NCBI GenBank assembly: GCA_902521615.1
Contig: CABYSJ010000004.1
Location: forward strand, 20,821-84,820
DNA: 64,000 bases
Direction: 5' to 3'
DNA from: an uncultured Pelagibacteraceae bacterium
GTDB lineage: Bacteria; Pseudomonadota; Alphaproteobacteria; Pelagibacterales; Pelagibacteraceae
Shown: positions 17,692-26,793 of the stretch, one piece after another
Position numbering within the stretch: position 1 is the stretch's first letter
Layout: each line of letters begins with the position of its first letter
Position numbers and translations under genes: made by a program
Notes under the pieces: generated by a model
The model's database searches: none
What the model was told of the DNA's origin: nothing
The model's input: the letters and a program-made list of their open reading frames with translations, nothing else

Positions 17692-18239
17692 TGTTAAGGT
17701 TTTTTTTAGTAATAGTTTTCTTTTTTTTAACGCTTAATTCAAATGCTGATGTTAAAAGAAAAATTATTCAAAATCTTAAAAATACAAAAAATTTAGATTT
17801 TAAATTTGAACAAAACATTAATGGTAAAATAGAGAATGGTAATTGTACGATAGAATATCCAAAAAAAATATTTTGTGAATATGCAAGAAGTAACAATAAA
17901 ATTTTGGTTTCGAATGGAAAATCTTTAGTTATCAAAACTATTTCGAGCTATTATCGGTATCCTATAGAAAAAACTCCTTTAAATATTATTTTAGATAAAA
18001 ATATTATAATCAATAAAATTGAGTCCTTAAAAGAAAGAATAATCGACAATAATCTAATTAATTTTACAATTTTAGAAAATAATAACGAGATAAATATATT
18101 TTTTGACAAACAAACGTATGATTTAATTGGTTGGCAAAACATAGATATGTATCAAAATTTTAATATTACCTTACTTTCATCTATAAGAAAAAATAGGGTG
18201 TTGTCTAAGAACTTATTTAATATTCCTGCTCAAAATTAA
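17691..18239 (+). CDS. lolA: Outer-membrane lipoprotein carrier protein LolA
   Basis: A hydrophobic signal peptide with probable cleavage after NSNA (residue 19) precedes the mature protein. The start of the mature chain (NLKNTKNLDFKFEQNINGK) and YPKKIFCEYA match the LolA pattern of an open beta-barrel. Periplasmic LolA carries lipoproteins from LolCDE to the outer membrane. The start overlaps the ftsK stop by one base (TGATG), and ftsK-lolA is a usual alphaproteobacterial pair. The 182 residues are slightly shorter than average. It overlaps the convergent GNAT gene by four bases. Confidence 0.9.
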   Translation: MLRFFLVIVFFFLTLNSNADVKRKIIQNLKNTKNLDFKFEQNINGKIENGNCTIEYPKKIFCEYARSNNKILVSNGKSLVIKTISSYYRYPIEKTPLNIILDKNIIINKIESLKERIIDNNLINFTILENNNEINIFFDKQTYDLIGWQNIDMYQNFNITLLSSIRKNRVLSKNLFNIPAQN

Positions 18240-18739
18240 ATATTTAATGTTTCGGTTTTAAATATTTTCATCCCTCTTGAAATATAATTACTTAAAGCAT
18301 TTTTATGATCTAAAGAACAAGTATGTACCCAAACACGTTTAGTGTTGTTTGAAAAAGATTTTTTAATAGCTTCTGACAATAAATAGGATCCTAATTTTTT
18401 ATTTTGATATTTTTCCAAAATTCCAAAATACGCGATTTCTGTTTCATTATTTTCTGGATGAAAAATTAATTCAAAAAATCCTACTAAATCATCTTTATAT
18501 TTAAAAACGAATGAACTAACATTTTTAGAAGAAACATAATTAATCCATTTTTCTTCTGACCAAGAAAGTCTATCTATCCACCTGTGTTTTTTACCAATAA
18601 TTTTATAAAAAAATTTATTTAGTTGAAAATTAATTGGATTAATTAAACTTAAAGAATAATCTTCAGATGGCTTGTTTCCCTCGATTAGATCTTGAGGTGA
18701 ATTAATTTCTAGATAGTTTCTTTTAACTTCTTCTGTCAC
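18236..18739 (-). CDS. GNAT-family N-acetyltransferase
   Basis: The acetyl-CoA-binding segment EIAYFGILEKYQNKKLGSYLLSEAIKKSF contains the Q/R-x-x-G-x-G/A-like pyrophosphate loop (here QNKKLG). WVHTCSLDHKNALSNYISRGMKIFKTE is the usual GNAT C-terminal strand-helix-strand with Asn-Ala. The start is GTG 18739, overlapping the HIT gene stop as GTGA, so translation is probably coupled. The acceptor is unknown. In this operon it follows HIT and the histidine genes, without a clear functional link. Confidence 0.85.
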   Translation of the reverse strand: MTEEVKRNYLEINSPQDLIEGNKPSEDYSLSLINPINFQLNKFFYKIIGKKHRWIDRLSWSEEKWINYVSSKNVSSFVFKYKDDLVGFFELIFHPENNETEIAYFGILEKYQNKKLGSYLLSEAIKKSFSNNTKRVWVHTCSLDHKNALSNYISRGMKIFKTETLNI

Positions 18740-19101
18740 TCCACCATTTTCCCAACTCGTTCTCCTCCAAATAAATGAAAATGCAAATGAGGCACTTCTT
18801 GACCACCATGATCACTAATATTTGCTAAAGCTCTATAACCTCTGCCTACTTCTGTTGAAATACCAAGCTTTTTAGCAACTATATTAATACCTTTTAACAA
18901 ACCAACCATTTCCTCAGAAGAAGCATTTAAACTAAAATCATCCAAGTCAACATATTTTCCTTTGGGAATAACTAGTGCATGAATTTTTTTTTGAGGGTTA
19001 ATGTCATGAAATGATAAAACAAAATCGTCCTCATAAATTTTATTACAAGGGATCTCTCCACGTAAAATTTTTGCAAAAATATTATTATCGTCGTAACTCA
19101 T
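18736..19101 (-). CDS. HIT-family (HinT-like) nucleotide-binding protein
   Basis: The histidine triad HLHFHLFGG lies at residues 105-113, near the C-terminus as in HinT. The N-terminus NIFAKILRGEIPCNKIYEDD is the classic family start, and FHDINPQKKIHALVIPK follows. HinT-type proteins hydrolyse nucleoside phosphoramidates and related adducts in the cytosol. It lies directly downstream of hisE with a four-base overlap and upstream of the GNAT gene. The hisE-HIT neighbourhood is seen in other alphaproteobacteria and need not imply a role in histidine synthesis. Confidence 0.95.
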   Translation of the reverse strand: MSYDDNNIFAKILRGEIPCNKIYEDDFVLSFHDINPQKKIHALVIPKGKYVDLDDFSLNASSEEMVGLLKGINIVAKKLGISTEVGRGYRALANISDHGGQEVPHLHFHLFGGERVGKMVE

Positions 19102-19370
19102 TTTTTTCTTTTTTCTAACTCTGACATTACATCCTCAATTTTTATATCATTAGCCTCTAAATACATTAACAAGTGATAAAAAACGTCTGCAGCCTCATGG
19201 ATCTTATTAGAATTTTTCTCTACAGCTTCAATTAATTCATCAACTTCTTCTAAAACTTTTGCTTTACTTAATGAATTATCTGTAAGCAACCTGTTAGTGT
19301 ACGAACCCTCAACAGGTGAAGATTTTCTCTCTCGTGCAAGTTTAATTAAGTTTTCTAATGTATTAAGCAT
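19098..19370 (-). CDS. hisE: Phosphoribosyl-ATP pyrophosphatase
   Basis: HisE hydrolyses phosphoribosyl-ATP to phosphoribosyl-AMP, the second step of histidine synthesis. The 90-residue all-helical protein has the MazG-like metal site in KVLEEVDELIEAVEK (ExxE) and HEAADVFYHLLMYL (ExxD). SYTNRLLTDN is also typical. It is a stand-alone HisE rather than a HisIE fusion, so HisI must be encoded elsewhere. It follows hisF with two bases between and overlaps the HIT gene. Confidence 0.95.
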   Translation of the reverse strand: MLNTLENLIKLARERKSSPVEGSYTNRLLTDNSLSKAKVLEEVDELIEAVEKNSNKIHEAADVFYHLLMYLEANDIKIEDVMSELEKRKK

Positions 19371-19372
19371 AA

Positions 19373-20128
19373 TTAAATTCTAACAGGAATTCCTTTTGAA
19401 TCCAAATACTCCTTAGCTTCTTTTACAGAATGTTTGCCGTAGTGAAATATCGATGCAGCTAAAACTGCGCTAGCATTTCCTAATTTAATTCCATCAACCA
19501 AATGATCTAAATTACCAACTCCTCCAGATGCAATGACTGGAATATTTACCTTTAAAGAGATCTTTGACATGAGATCAATATCATAACCAGCTTGAGTACC
19601 ATCTCTATCCATAGAAGTAACTAGAAGCTCACCTGCTCCACTGTCTTCCATTTTTTTTGCAAATTCAATTGCATCAATACCTGTGTTATTCCTGCCACCA
19701 TGAGTAAAAATTTCCCATTTATTTCCATTTTTTTTTGCATCTATTGCAACAACAATGCATTGTGAACCAAATTTTTTTGAGCTTTCTGCTACTACTTCTG
19801 GATTTTGAACTGCAGCGGTATTTATAGATACCTTATCGGCACCACAGTTTAATAACTTATTAATATCTTCAATGCTTCTAACTCCACCACCTACTGTTAA
19901 AGGAACAAAGCATTTCTTCGAGGTTTTCTCTACAACATCATAAATTGTATCTCTATTTTCATTTGAAGCTGTAATATCTAAAAAACAAATTTCATCCGCT
20001 CCACCATCAGAATAAATTTTTGCTTGTTCAACTGGATCACCAGCGTCTTTTAAATCAACAAAATTAATACCCTTAACAACACGTCCATTTTTAACATCTA
20101 AACAAGGTATTATTCTATTTTTAAGCAT
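19373..20128 (-). CDS. hisF: Imidazole glycerol phosphate synthase cyclase subunit
   Basis: HisF uses ammonia from HisH and PRFAR to make imidazole glycerol phosphate and AICAR; the AICAR feeds PurH, also encoded in this window. Catalytic Asp11 (PCLDV) and Asp130 (VVAIDAKK) are present, as are both phosphate loops, LTVGGGVRS and IASGGVGN. Its length of 251 residues is standard. The start overlaps hisA by eight bases. It is part of the hisB-H-A-F-E run. Confidence 0.97.
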   Translation of the reverse strand: MLKNRIIPCLDVKNGRVVKGINFVDLKDAGDPVEQAKIYSDGGADEICFLDITASNENRDTIYDVVEKTSKKCFVPLTVGGGVRSIEDINKLLNCGADKVSINTAAVQNPEVVAESSKKFGSQCIVVAIDAKKNGNKWEIFTHGGRNNTGIDAIEFAKKMEDSGAGELLVTSMDRDGTQAGYDIDLMSKISLKVNIPVIASGGVGNLDHLVDGIKLGNASAVLAASIFHYGKHSVKEAKEYLDSKGIPVRI

Positions 20129-20846
20129 CTAATTCTTTAACTAATTCATCTAATTTAATATCACCATCATAAATAGCTTTTCCAACTATAATACCTTCTA
20201 TGTTCTTATTATTTAACTCCTTAGCTTTTTTGATATCATCCATTGATGAAACTCCGCCAGAAATAATTACTGGACAATTAGAATTGTCAGCAACCTTAAC
20301 TGTTTCATAAAAATTAGGGCTTTGCTTCATTCCATCTCTATTGATATCTGTATAAATCAATCTACTTACTCCAAAATCATTTACTTCTTTTAAATAGTCT
20401 AGAGTTAATTCATTAGAATTTTCTTTCCAACCAGACACAGATAAATATCCGTCTTTAGCATCTAAACCTAAGGCAATTTTATTTGGAAATTTATCACAAG
20501 CTTCTTTTAAAAAATTTTTATCTTTTATAGCTGCGCTTCCTAAAATAACTTTTTCAACACCGGCATCCGTATATTTCTGAATACTTTCAAAGTTTCTAAT
20601 GCCTCCACCAATTTCTATTTTAAGATCAAATTTTTTTACTATCTCTTGAATGATATCTAAATTAACTGTTTCTCCAGTTAAAGCTCCATCTAAATCAACT
20701 ATATGTAAGTTTTTAAAACCATAATCCTTATACTTTCTAGCTTGTTCAGCTGGAGACATTTCGTATTCAGTTTTGTTGTCAAAATCTCCTTTAACTAACC
20801 TTACACATTTTCGATCTTTAATATCTATTGCTGGAAATATTTTCAT
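20121..20846 (-). CDS. hisA: ProFAR isomerase (HisA)
   Basis: HisA catalyses the Amadori rearrangement of ProFAR to PRFAR. The [14 protein letters not shown] start supplies the catalytic Asp8, LGLDAKDG supplies the second acid, and EIGGGIRN and ISGGVSS are the two phosphate-binding loops of the half-barrel repeat. It has 241 residues, as usual. It lies between hisH (three-base gap) and hisF (eight-base overlap) in one transcript. Confidence 0.97.
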   Translation of the reverse strand: MKIFPAIDIKDRKCVRLVKGDFDNKTEYEMSPAEQARKYKDYGFKNLHIVDLDGALTGETVNLDIIQEIVKKFDLKIEIGGGIRNFESIQKYTDAGVEKVILGSAAIKDKNFLKEACDKFPNKIALGLDAKDGYLSVSGWKENSNELTLDYLKEVNDFGVSRLIYTDINRDGMKQSPNFYETVKVADNSNCPVIISGGVSSMDDIKKAKELNNKNIEGIIVGKAIYDGDIKLDELVKELDA

Positions 20847-20849
20847 TTT

Positions 20850-21476
20850 TTATAAATTTATAAAATTACCAATTATTTTAAGTCCAATTTTATCACTCTT
20901 TTCAGGGTGAAATTGGGTTCCAAAGATATTTTCTTTTTCAACAGAGCAAACAATATTTGAAGAATAATCTGTTGTTGCTGAAATTACGTTTTTATCTTTT
21001 GGTAGAAATTCATAACTATGCACAAAATACATATGTGAATTATTTTCTATATCTTTAAAAATTTTACTGTCTTTAACAATGTTAATTTGGTTCCAGCCAA
21101 TGTGAGGAAGTTTATATTTTCCATTTTGATTATCTATCTTTGATACCTTACCAGATATCCATCCAAGTCCTTTAGTTTCGGTTTCCTCATATCCAACATC
21201 TGCAAACATTTGCAAACCAACACAAATTCCAAGAAGTGGTTTTTTATTGTTAATTACAAATTCATTAAGTGTATCTGAGAGACCATCAATATTGGTTAAT
21301 GCATTAACACAACTTTTAAACGAACCCTGCCCTGGTAAAACGACTTTATCTGAAGATTTAATTTTATTTAAATCTGAAGTTACTTCAATATTTACTTTAT
21401 CTTTAGCAACCTCCTTAAAAGAGTTTATTACCGAGCTTATATTGCCCGAATTATAATCAACAATTGTGACGTTCAT
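20850..21476 (-). CDS. hisH: Imidazole glycerol phosphate synthase glutaminase subunit
   Basis: HisH releases ammonia from glutamine and channels it to HisF. It is a class I glutamine amidotransferase: the nucleophile is Cys85 in LLGICVGLQMF, and the His-Glu pair is in GTQFHPEKS near the C-terminus. The oxyanion-strand motif LPGQGSF and YFVHSYEF are present. The length of 208 residues is normal. It sits five bases downstream of hisB and next to hisA. Confidence 0.96.
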   Translation of the reverse strand: MNVTIVDYNSGNISSVINSFKEVAKDKVNIEVTSDLNKIKSSDKVVLPGQGSFKSCVNALTNIDGLSDTLNEFVINNKKPLLGICVGLQMFADVGYEETETKGLGWISGKVSKIDNQNGKYKLPHIGWNQINIVKDSKIFKDIENNSHMYFVHSYEFLPKDKNVISATTDYSSNIVCSVEKENIFGTQFHPEKSDKIGLKIIGNFINL

Positions 21477-21481
21477 TAAAC

Positions 21482-22072
21482 TTATAATGAGCCTTTAGTG
21501 GATGGAACGCTCTTTTTGTTTCTTGGATCCATCTCTAGCGCAGCTCTTAATGATCTTGCTAATGCTTTATAACAAGACTCAATGATGTGGTGACTATTAT
21601 CACCATAAATATTTTCAACGTGCATAGTAATGCCTGCAGATTGAGAAAATGCTTGGAACCATTCTTTAAATAACTCAGTATCCATTTCTCCAAGTTTCTC
21701 GACTTTCAATTTTACTTTCCATATCAAATAAGGTCTGTTTGAAACATCTATTGCAACTCTGGTTAACGTTTCATCCATTGGAATAATTGTGTGCGCATAT
21801 CTTTTTATTCCTACAAATTTTTTAGCAGCTTTCTTTAAAGCCTCACCAATTGCAATACCTGTATCTTCTGTTGTGTGGTGAAGATCTATATGAGTGTCCC
21901 CTTTTGCTTTAACTTTTAAATCGATTAAGGAATGCTTTGATAGTTGCTCAAGCATATGATCTAGAAAACCTATGCCAGTGTCAATTTGGTACTTACCTTT
22001 ACCATCAATATTTACTTCAACATTGATGCTGGTTTCTTTTGTTTTTCGAGATACTTTTCCTTTTCTAGCCAT
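21482..22072 (-). CDS. hisB: Imidazoleglycerol-phosphate dehydratase
   Basis: HisB dehydrates imidazole glycerol phosphate using manganese. The ligand motifs [14 protein letters not shown] and [18 protein letters not shown] are complete, and [16 protein letters not shown] is the other signature. It is the 196-residue monofunctional form without a phosphatase domain, as in other alphaproteobacteria. It is the first gene of the his run and is divergent from hslV across 89 bases that hold promoters for both directions. Confidence 0.97.
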   Translation of the reverse strand: MARKGKVSRKTKETSINVEVNIDGKGKYQIDTGIGFLDHMLEQLSKHSLIDLKVKAKGDTHIDLHHTTEDTGIAIGEALKKAAKKFVGIKRYAHTIIPMDETLTRVAIDVSNRPYLIWKVKLKVEKLGEMDTELFKEWFQAFSQSAGITMHVENIYGDNSHHIIESCYKALARSLRAALEMDPRNKKSVPSTKGSL

Positions 22073-22126
22073 ATATTTTTAATGGTATACATACATAATC
22101 ACACTATATCAATATCAGTCTGAACA

Positions 22127-22156
22127 CTTGAAGTATCAAAAATAGTTACCATTTAT
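22127..22156 (+). promoter_or_regulatory. Predicted heat-shock-type promoter of hslVU
   Basis: CTTGAA (22127-22132) is followed by a 14-nt spacer and TACCATTTAT (22147-22156), resembling the RpoH consensus. The same spacing occurs upstream of grpE and dnaK in this window. The -10 element ends only five bases before ATG 22162, which predicts a very short or absent 5' leader. Confidence 0.6.
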
Positions 22157-22161
22157 TAGGT

Positions 22162-22677
22162 ATGACAACAATTGTTCTAGTCAGAAAAAATAATGAAGTA
22201 GTCGTTGCTGGTGATGGACAAGTCAGTATGGGAAATACTGTTGTTAAAAGCACTGCTTCAAAAGTTAGAAAAATTGAAAAAAGAGATGTGGTAGCAGGAT
22301 TTGCAGGATCCACTGCTGATGCTTTAACTTTATTTGAAAGATTAGAAGGTAAATTAGAAAAACATGCAGGAAATTTATCTAGAGCTGCTGTTGAATTAGC
22401 TAAAGATTGGAGAACGGATAAATACTTAAGAAGATTAGAGGCGTTAATGGCTGTAGGCGATAAAAGTAATAGCTATATTATTTCTGGAACTGGTGATGTG
22501 CTAGAGCCTGAGGGAGATGTTATTGGAATAGGCTCGGGTGGTAATTACGCATTAGCAGCTGGAAAAGTTTTAATTGAGGGCAATATGTCAGCTGAAGAGG
22601 TTGCTAAAAAGGCAATTAAAGTTGCAGCAGACATATGTGTTTTCACAAATGATAATGTAAAAATAGAAAAAATTTAA
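22162..22677 (+). CDS. hslV: ATP-dependent protease subunit HslV
   Basis: HslV is the proteasome-like peptidase of the HslUV complex. Removal of Met1 exposes the catalytic Thr in [21 protein letters not shown], which fixes the start codon. [17 protein letters not shown] and the [11 protein letters not shown] segment are conserved. The 171 residues are a normal length. Its stop overlaps the hslU start by one base, so the pair is cotranscribed. A heat-shock-like promoter lies just upstream, in keeping with the chaperone and protease role of the family. Confidence 0.97.
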   Translation: MTTIVLVRKNNEVVVAGDGQVSMGNTVVKSTASKVRKIEKRDVVAGFAGSTADALTLFERLEGKLEKHAGNLSRAAVELAKDWRTDKYLRRLEALMAVGDKSNSYIISGTGDVLEPEGDVIGIGSGGNYALAAGKVLIEGNMSAEEVAKKAIKVAADICVFTNDNVKIEKI

Positions 22678-24050
22678 TGGACAAATCAAACGTAACACAA
22701 CTACACCCAAAAGATAAAAACCAAAAAGAGGAAACTTCTTTAGTAAGTTCTTTATCGCCAAGAGAAATTGTATCCGAATTGGATAGATTTGTTGTTGGAC
22801 AAAACAAAGCAAAAAGAGCTGTTGCTGTTGCATTAAGAAATAGATGGAGAAGACAAGCTCTTAAAGGTGAAATGAAGAATGAAGTTTTGCCAAAAAATAT
22901 CTTAATGATTGGACCTACTGGAGTGGGTAAAACAGAAATTTCGAGAAGATTGTCAAAGTTAGCTGAAGCTCCATTTGTAAAAGTTGAAGCGACAAGATTT
23001 ACTGAGGTTGGATATGTTGGGAGGGATGTTGAACAAATAGTCAGAGATTTAATTGAAATTGCAATTTCGATGGAAAAAGTAAAAAAAAGAAAAGAAGTTT
23101 TTTCTCAAGCACAAAAAGCTGCAGAGGAAAAAGTTTTAGATGCATTAGTTGGAAAAAAAGCAAGCCTAGCAACAAGAGAAAGTTTTAGGAAAAGATTGAG
23201 AAATGGTGATTTAGATGATAACGAAATTGAAATAGCTGTTAGTGATACAGGCTCTAGCGGTGCCTCTTTTGAAATCCCAGGAATGCCTGGCGCAAATGTT
23301 GGCATGATCAATATTGGTGAAATGATTGGAAAATCAATGGGAAATAAAGAAAAAAAGAAAAAAATGACAGTTAAAGAATCTCATGAGATTTTAATTAATG
23401 ACGAGTCTGATAAATTAATTGAACAAGATAAAATTATTAAAGCTGCAAAACTTTCAACCGAAAACAATGGTATTGTTTTCTTAGACGAAATAGACAAAAT
23501 TTCAGCAAGAACTGATAGGGTTGGGGGAGATGTTTCAAGAGAAGGTGTTCAAAGGGATTTGTTGCCTTTAATTGAAGGAACTACTGTAAATACGAAACAC
23601 GGGCCAATTAAAACAGATCATATCTTATTTATAGCATCTGGTGCATTTCAACTTGCAAAACCATCTGATCTATTACCCGAACTACAAGGGAGATTGCCTA
23701 TTAGAGTAGAGTTAGAAGCGCTGACTAGCGAAGATTTTAAAAGAATATTAAAAGAACCGGATTTTAGTTTAATTAAACAATATATAGCTTTATTAAAAAC
23801 AGAAAATGTTGATCTAGAATTTTCAGATGATGGTATAGATATGATTGCAAATATTGCATCGGAGGTAAATACAACAGTAGAAAATATAGGAGCTAGAAGA
23901 TTGCATACTATTATCGAAAAAATTTTAGATGAAATTAGCTTTACAGCAACTGATAGATCAGGAGAAAAAATTGTTATTAATAAAGAATATATAAATAAAA
24001 ATCTTGATAGCTTAGTAAAAGATACTGATTTATCAAAGTTTATTCTTTAA
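22677..24050 (+). CDS. hslU: ATP-dependent protease ATPase subunit HslU
   Basis: HslU is the AAA+ unfoldase that feeds proteins to HslV. Walker A is GPTGVGKTE at residues 79-87 and Walker B is [10 protein letters not shown]. The intermediate domain (about residues 150-240) is present, as is sensor 2 in [15 protein letters not shown]. The protein ends DLSKFIL, the C-terminal tail that inserts into HslV. At 457 residues it is somewhat longer than the E. coli protein (443) because of an N-terminal extension. It ends three bases from the convergent sulfotransferase stop. Confidence 0.97.
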   Translation: MDKSNVTQLHPKDKNQKEETSLVSSLSPREIVSELDRFVVGQNKAKRAVAVALRNRWRRQALKGEMKNEVLPKNILMIGPTGVGKTEISRRLSKLAEAPFVKVEATRFTEVGYVGRDVEQIVRDLIEIAISMEKVKKRKEVFSQAQKAAEEKVLDALVGKKASLATRESFRKRLRNGDLDDNEIEIAVSDTGSSGASFEIPGMPGANVGMINIGEMIGKSMGNKEKKKKMTVKESHEILINDESDKLIEQDKIIKAAKLSTENNGIVFLDEIDKISARTDRVGGDVSREGVQRDLLPLIEGTTVNTKHGPIKTDHILFIASGAFQLAKPSDLLPELQGRLPIRVELEALTSEDFKRILKEPDFSLIKQYIALLKTENVDLEFSDDGIDMIANIASEVNTTVENIGARRLHTIIEKILDEISFTATDRSGEKIVINKEYINKNLDSLVKDTDLSKFIL

Positions 24051-24053
24051 CAT

Positions 24054-24893
24054 TTATAAATATCCTAATTCAGTCATTTCTTTTTGAAAACTTTTTTCAA
24101 TTTTATCGATATTTTTTTTATCTAAAATTTTTTTCCAGTCATTCTTTGGACCTAAATTAAAAAAAACTTTTCTTTTTCCAGTTTTAACGTCTAAAAGAGC
24201 TTCTTTAAAATCTTCTTTTGTCTCTTGCATCTTCATTTTTTCAAAATCTGTAGATTTTATAGCTTTATTCAATTTGACCATATCTAAATTAAATTGCATT
24301 CCAAGAGTTTCTAGAAATTTAAAAATTTTAATCATAGTAGATTTTTTTTTTATTATTAAATCCTCGTATTTGATTAAAATATATTTTTTTTGTGAATTAA
24401 GATTTCTCCATGAATTATAATTAAAACTCCAAGAGCCTAGAAAAACACTTGAGTTTTTATTTGTTTTTTCCATAAATCTTGAGTTATCTAATAATGTATC
24501 TGTTGCTTGATCATGAGTTAAATCAAAATGATGTGCAAAAGAGGTAACTACATTTCTTGGATCTCTAACTATGTAAATTGCTGCAAGAGTATTGTTCATA
24601 TCTGTAAAATTACAATCGTACATTTTACATAATGAACTGTGAGTTTTAAAAAATTTTACTTTACTCTTTTCTTTATTTATAAAATTTTGAGCATTTATAA
24701 AATTTTTAAAAACTTCTTTATCATTTTCAATATCAATACCTAATGGCAAAAAATGATCTTTTAGAGGGAATTGAGATATATTCTTTAAATTTTCTAATTT
24801 TGAAATGCCATCCTTGGTATAAAAATAGGAAGATAAAATAGATCTTAAGAGTGTATTCCCACTTTTGGGATATGATGCGAGCCAAATAATCAT
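24054..24893 (-). CDS. PAPS-dependent sulfotransferase (copy 2)
   Basis: This is a paralogue of the protein at 12923-13783. The start IIWLASYPKSGNTLLRSILSS is the PAPS 5'-phosphosulfate loop, and YIVRDPRNVVTSFAHHFDL is the 3'-phosphate motif. Both copies end in a matching NLGPKNxWKxIL block. The gene breaks up the usual hslU-smr neighbourhood and overlaps smr by four bases, so it is cotranscribed with that gene. The acceptor is unknown. Two diverged copies within 12 kb suggest distinct acceptors or a past duplication with separation. Confidence 0.87.
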   Translation of the reverse strand: MIIWLASYPKSGNTLLRSILSSYFYTKDGISKLENLKNISQFPLKDHFLPLGIDIENDKEVFKNFINAQNFINKEKSKVKFFKTHSSLCKMYDCNFTDMNNTLAAIYIVRDPRNVVTSFAHHFDLTHDQATDTLLDNSRFMEKTNKNSSVFLGSWSFNYNSWRNLNSQKKYILIKYEDLIIKKKSTMIKIFKFLETLGMQFNLDMVKLNKAIKSTDFEKMKMQETKEDFKEALLDVKTGKRKVFFNLGPKNDWKKILDKKNIDKIEKSFQKEMTELGYL

Positions 24894-25309
24894 TTATTTT
24901 TATTTTTTTTTAAAAAAATATAGAAAGCCCCACTACCTCCATCTTCAATTTTTGCCTCTTTAATTTCATAAATCACGTTCATTAAATTTTTATTTTTTGA
25001 AATAAATTCAGGCACAGAATGTTTTAATATGCTTAGTTCTCTAGAAATATATGGATTTTTTTCATTCTCAGAATGGAGACCTTTACCTGTTACAATAATC
25101 AATTTGTTTATATTATCTTCAAAAGATTTATATATAAATTCCTCCACTGCTTTATTTGCTTCTTCAAGTGTAAAACCGTGCAAATCTATACTTCTTGTTT
25201 GAAATGAAACTTTATTTATTTTTTTAAAATCTTTGTTTGGAAGTTTTTCATCACTGGAAATAAATTTTTCCCAATCTTTTTTATCTTTATCTGAAATATC
25301 TCTATTCAA
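24890..25309 (-). CDS. Smr-domain protein
   Basis: The Smr domain spans about residues 36-135, with DLHGFTLEEANKAVEEFI, the nucleic-acid-binding loop LIIVTGKGLHS, and a C-terminal GGSGAFYIFLKK strand. Smr domains bind or nick branched or structured nucleic acids, and some act in ribosome rescue by cutting mRNA. The N-terminal NRDISDKDKKDWEKF matches alphaproteobacterial Smr proteins. The start must be the TTG at 25309, since the preceding codon is the stop of the Tim44-like gene and no later Met precedes the domain. Translation probably depends on reinitiation. Confidence 0.88.
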   Translation of the reverse strand: MNRDISDKDKKDWEKFISSDEKLPNKDFKKINKVSFQTRSIDLHGFTLEEANKAVEEFIYKSFEDNINKLIIVTGKGLHSENEKNPYISRELSILKHSVPEFISKNKNLMNVIYEIKEAKIEDGGSGAFYIFLKKNKNK

Positions 25310-25906
25310 TTAAGTTAAAGTATTTACAAGCTGCCAGTTAGGATTTGTAGATGTTATGTCTCTTGCAAAAACCCAAGTATCATAAATTTTTTTTACTTTT
25401 TCTGGATCTCCAGAGATAATTTTTTTATCTTTATCCCTAATGCAGGTAATTACTTCCGCTATAAATTTTACAGTGACGTTCAACATATTCCCAATTTTTT
25501 TATGTTCAGAAATTTCAGCTGAATTAACTCCTATAAATGTAATTTCAGCATATTGACCTCTGGCACTTCTGTCTTTTAATGCTTCATTAAATTGCTCATA
25601 TATTTTTTTATTTAGTAAAGGTTTACTAGCAATTATTTTGTTATCATTGTCACTAAAATCAGTAATTATAGTTTCATAAGCTATTTTGGCACCTTTCAAA
25701 AAATCTTTCTGAGCCTCATCATCAAAATCATCTTTAGATTTGATGGGTTGATCAACTTTAATTTTTTTTAGAACCTCCTTAAATTGAGTAGGATTTTTAC
25801 CCTCAAAACCCGTTCTTTTGCCTAGAATACTTTTTAATCTTAAAAATATGAAGCCAGCTATCATTGCTAACAAAATAATATCTATATATTCAAAACTATA
25901 ATTCAT
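25310..25906 (-). CDS. Tim44-like membrane-anchored protein
   Basis: An N-terminal membrane anchor, IDIILLAMIAGFIFLRLKSILGKRTG, precedes a Tim44-like domain (about residues 70-198) with FLKGAKIAYETIITDFS, ARGQYAEITFIGV and the ending VFARDITSTNPNWQLV, typical of the family. Bacterial TimA-type proteins resemble mitochondrial Tim44, but their cell role is unclear. The start is moved to ATG 25906, giving 199 residues with the anchor at the extreme N-terminus. It is divergent from fxsA, as in many alphaproteobacteria (Tim44-fxsA-secB order). Confidence 0.9.
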   Translation of the reverse strand: MNYSFEYIDIILLAMIAGFIFLRLKSILGKRTGFEGKNPTQFKEVLKKIKVDQPIKSKDDFDDEAQKDFLKGAKIAYETIITDFSDNDNKIIASKPLLNKKIYEQFNEALKDRSARGQYAEITFIGVNSAEISEHKKIGNMLNVTVKFIAEVITCIRDKDKKIISGDPEKVKKIYDTWVFARDITSTNPNWQLVNTLT

Positions 25907-25964
25907 GAATTTATAGTAATTACTATGTTGATAAATTTCAACTAGCAATTTAGATTAAGGACAA

Positions 25965-26381
25965 ATGAACTCAATTTTGATCTTAATTTTATTAATTCCC
26001 ATGATAGAAATTTATCTATTAATTAAAATTGGTTCTCAAATAGGTGCTTTAATAACCGTTTTAATGATTATTATAACAGCAATAGTTGGAGTTTATTACG
26101 CAAAATATGAAGGCCTAAATACCCTCACATCAGGGTTTATACAGATAAGCAAAAATGAAACTCCTACTTATGAAATGCTGTCTGGAGCTGCAATCGCGTT
26201 TGCAGCCCTATTGTTAATTATACCTGGTTTTTTAACAGACTTTGTAGGTTTTGTTTTAATATTTCCACCAACAAGAAAAATAATATTTAGTGGTATAGCA
26301 AAAAAATTTAATCGAAAAAAAGAAAAAAATAATTTTATTGATGGTGAATTTGAAGATATAGATGAAAAAAATGACAAGTAA
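25965..26381 (+). CDS. fxsA: FxsA-family membrane protein
   Basis: The protein starts ILILILLIPMIEIYLLIKIGSQIGA, the conserved first part of FxsA, and has further hydrophobic stretches at about residues 24-46 and 70-100, with LLIIPGFLTDFVGFVLIFPPTRK as the second signature. FxsA was named for suppressing F-plasmid exclusion of phage T7 in E. coli; its native role is unknown. The cytosolic tail is charged. It overlaps the secB start by 11-20 bases, depending on which Met begins SecB. Confidence 0.92.
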   Translation: MNSILILILLIPMIEIYLLIKIGSQIGALITVLMIIITAIVGVYYAKYEGLNTLTSGFIQISKNETPTYEMLSGAAIAFAALLLIIPGFLTDFVGFVLIFPPTRKIIFSGIAKKFNRKKEKNNFIDGEFEDIDEKNDK

Positions 26382-26793
26382 ATACAAGATCCTAGCAAAA
26401 TTTATTAAAGATTTGTCAAGTGAAACAAAAGATACAGAAACTTACATTTTTGTTAGAGATAGAATTTTAAAATACCAATTAAGTATTGATATCAATTCAA
26501 AAGCAATAAAAAACAAAATGATAGAAGTTAATACAGTCATGAAGCTACAAGACAAAGAAGATACAAAAAAAAAATCTTTTTTTGAAATGACCTACACAAC
26601 TGTAGTTAAAATTAGTGACGAAGTTAAAGAAAAACAAGAACTTGAAAAAATTATATTGTGTGATGTGCAATCTCAAATTTGCTTGGATTTAGAAAAATCA
26701 TTTTTAGATATGTTGCACAATTCGGGATATCCAAACATGAAATTTGAAAAAAAATTAGATTTTGAAAAATTATATAAACAGAGAATAAATTAG
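26371..26793 (+). CDS. secB: Protein-export chaperone SecB
   Basis: The opening YKILAKFIKDLSSETKDTETYIF is the SecB signature; the chaperone keeps preproteins unfolded and hands them to SecA. YQLSIDINSKAI and the C-terminal DFEKLYKQR are further matches. Two possible ATG starts (26362 and 26371) are in frame; I use the second, which begins MTSKYKILAKF. Length is about 140 residues. It is convergent with dnaQ with a four-base overlap. The fxsA-secB-dnaQ order is conserved in alphaproteobacteria. Confidence 0.94.
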   Translation: MTSKYKILAKFIKDLSSETKDTETYIFVRDRILKYQLSIDINSKAIKNKMIEVNTVMKLQDKEDTKKKSFFEMTYTTVVKISDEVKEKQELEKIILCDVQSQICLDLEKSFLDMLHNSGYPNMKFEKKLDFEKLYKQRIN

